The notes beneath the pieces were generated by a model, which had not been told where the DNA came from, ran no database searches, and saw only the letters and a program-made list of their open reading frames with translations. From Massilioclostridium coli (GTDB taxonomy: Bacteria > Bacillota > Clostridia > Oscillospirales > Ruminococcaceae): 64,000 bases of DNA. Both the position numbers and the translations under genes were made by a program. Positions 63,835 through 64,000 of this stretch are shown here, in pieces. How positions within the stretch are numbered: the stretch's first letter is position 1; every line of letters starts with the position of its first letter. The stretch is taken from positions 124,001 to 188,000 of the forward strand of contig NZ_FMIZ01000006.1 in the NCBI RefSeq assembly GCF_900095865.1, read 5' to 3'.

Positions 63835-63863
63835 ATTATATCATTCCTTTCTATATTTTTCAA
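63835..63863 (-). promoter_or_regulatory. Sigma-A promoter of the PRT-like gene
   Basis: Minus strand TTGAAA (63863-63858), 17 bp, TATAAT (63840-63835), 48 bp before the ATG. Nothing is recognised from 63864 to the window end. Confidence 0.7.
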
Positions 63864-64000
63864 TCATTTATTATATAATTTATATTATTTGTACAAATAT
63901 AAAAAATTATTTTTTGTGATCCTACAAAATTAAAGGGCGTGTAAACAACCATAAAAATACATTCTGTACTATTATGGTTGAATATACTATTATTTAAATT

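Noticed and set aside
1-64000. CRISPR arrays, insertion sequences, tRNA or rRNA genes
   Set aside because: No regularly spaced repeats, transposase motifs or tRNA-like folds were seen on reading the window. An automated search (tRNAscan, ISfinder, CRISPR finder) would settle it.

Overview
The window looks like chromosomal DNA of a low-GC, spore-forming gut Firmicute, most likely a Clostridia member of the Oscillospirales/Ruminococcaceae type. The basis is AT-rich sequence, Gram-positive style promoters and Shine-Dalgarno sites, an alpha/beta-type small acid-soluble spore protein, a SleC-like spore cortex protein, clostridial DUF951/DUF4250/DUF1540-type small proteins, and large surface glycosidases ending in FIVAR repeats and a sortase-type tail. 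The species call is inference. No rRNA, tRNA, CRISPR array, insertion sequence or prophage was recognised.

Layout. 1-2.2 kb: 3' part of a ParA-type ATPase, a DUF4180 protein, a GNAT enzyme and a DUF4250 protein. 2.3-9.5 kb: a 1923-residue surface GH78 alpha-L-rhamnosidase with a LacI-type regulator gene just upstream on the same strand. 9.8-20.6 kb: housekeeping and accessory genes (SASP, aldo/keto reductase, zinc-ribbon membrane protein, AEC transporter, FeoAB with a divergent DtxR-type regulator, CPBP protease, DUF3783 protein, HPr-like protein). 20.7-26.3 kb: GH25-LysM lysozyme, then an AraC regulator divergent from a GH106-like surface rhamnosidase. 26.5-29.6 kb: leuCDB. 29.6-35.9 kb: short-chain dehydrogenase and GNAT, then DUF951-prfA-Sua5-coaE-slt-M18 aminopeptidase. 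36-40.3 kb: S1-domain protein, GME-fold-like protein, and an adaptor/permease efflux pair without an ATPase gene. 40.4-43.2 kb: small cysteine-rich protein, DUF1622 membrane protein, TetR regulator and MFS efflux pump. 43.2-45.2 kb: spore cortex protein pair. 45.4-51.3 kb: second giant GH78 surface enzyme (1960 residues). 51.6-53 kb: small protein and AzlCD. 53.3-59.6 kb: rhamnose-type ABC importer operon with a divergent AraC regulator. 59.9-64 kb: NhaC antiporter, MYG1-family protein, DUF1540 protein and a phosphoribosyltransferase-like protein.

The unifying theme is capture of rhamnose-rich glycans. Three secreted, apparently wall-anchored rhamnosidase-family enzymes (two GH78, one GH106-like) would release L-rhamnose, and the four-gene importer resembles the rhizobial RhaSTPQ type. 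Control appears split among one LacI and two AraC regulators, each next to the genes it probably controls. Genes for rhamnose isomerase, rhamnulokinase or aldolase are not in the window, so catabolism must be encoded elsewhere.

The most interesting signals below gene level are: a 12-bp perfect inverted repeat that buries the ribosome-binding site of the S1-domain gene; AraC-type 21-bp direct repeats at the -35 of the importer promoter; a probable ATT start codon on the Sua5 gene; an HPr paralogue with Arg in place of regulatory Ser46; three matching operators for the TetR/MFS pair; and structured leader and intercistronic hairpins in leuCDB.
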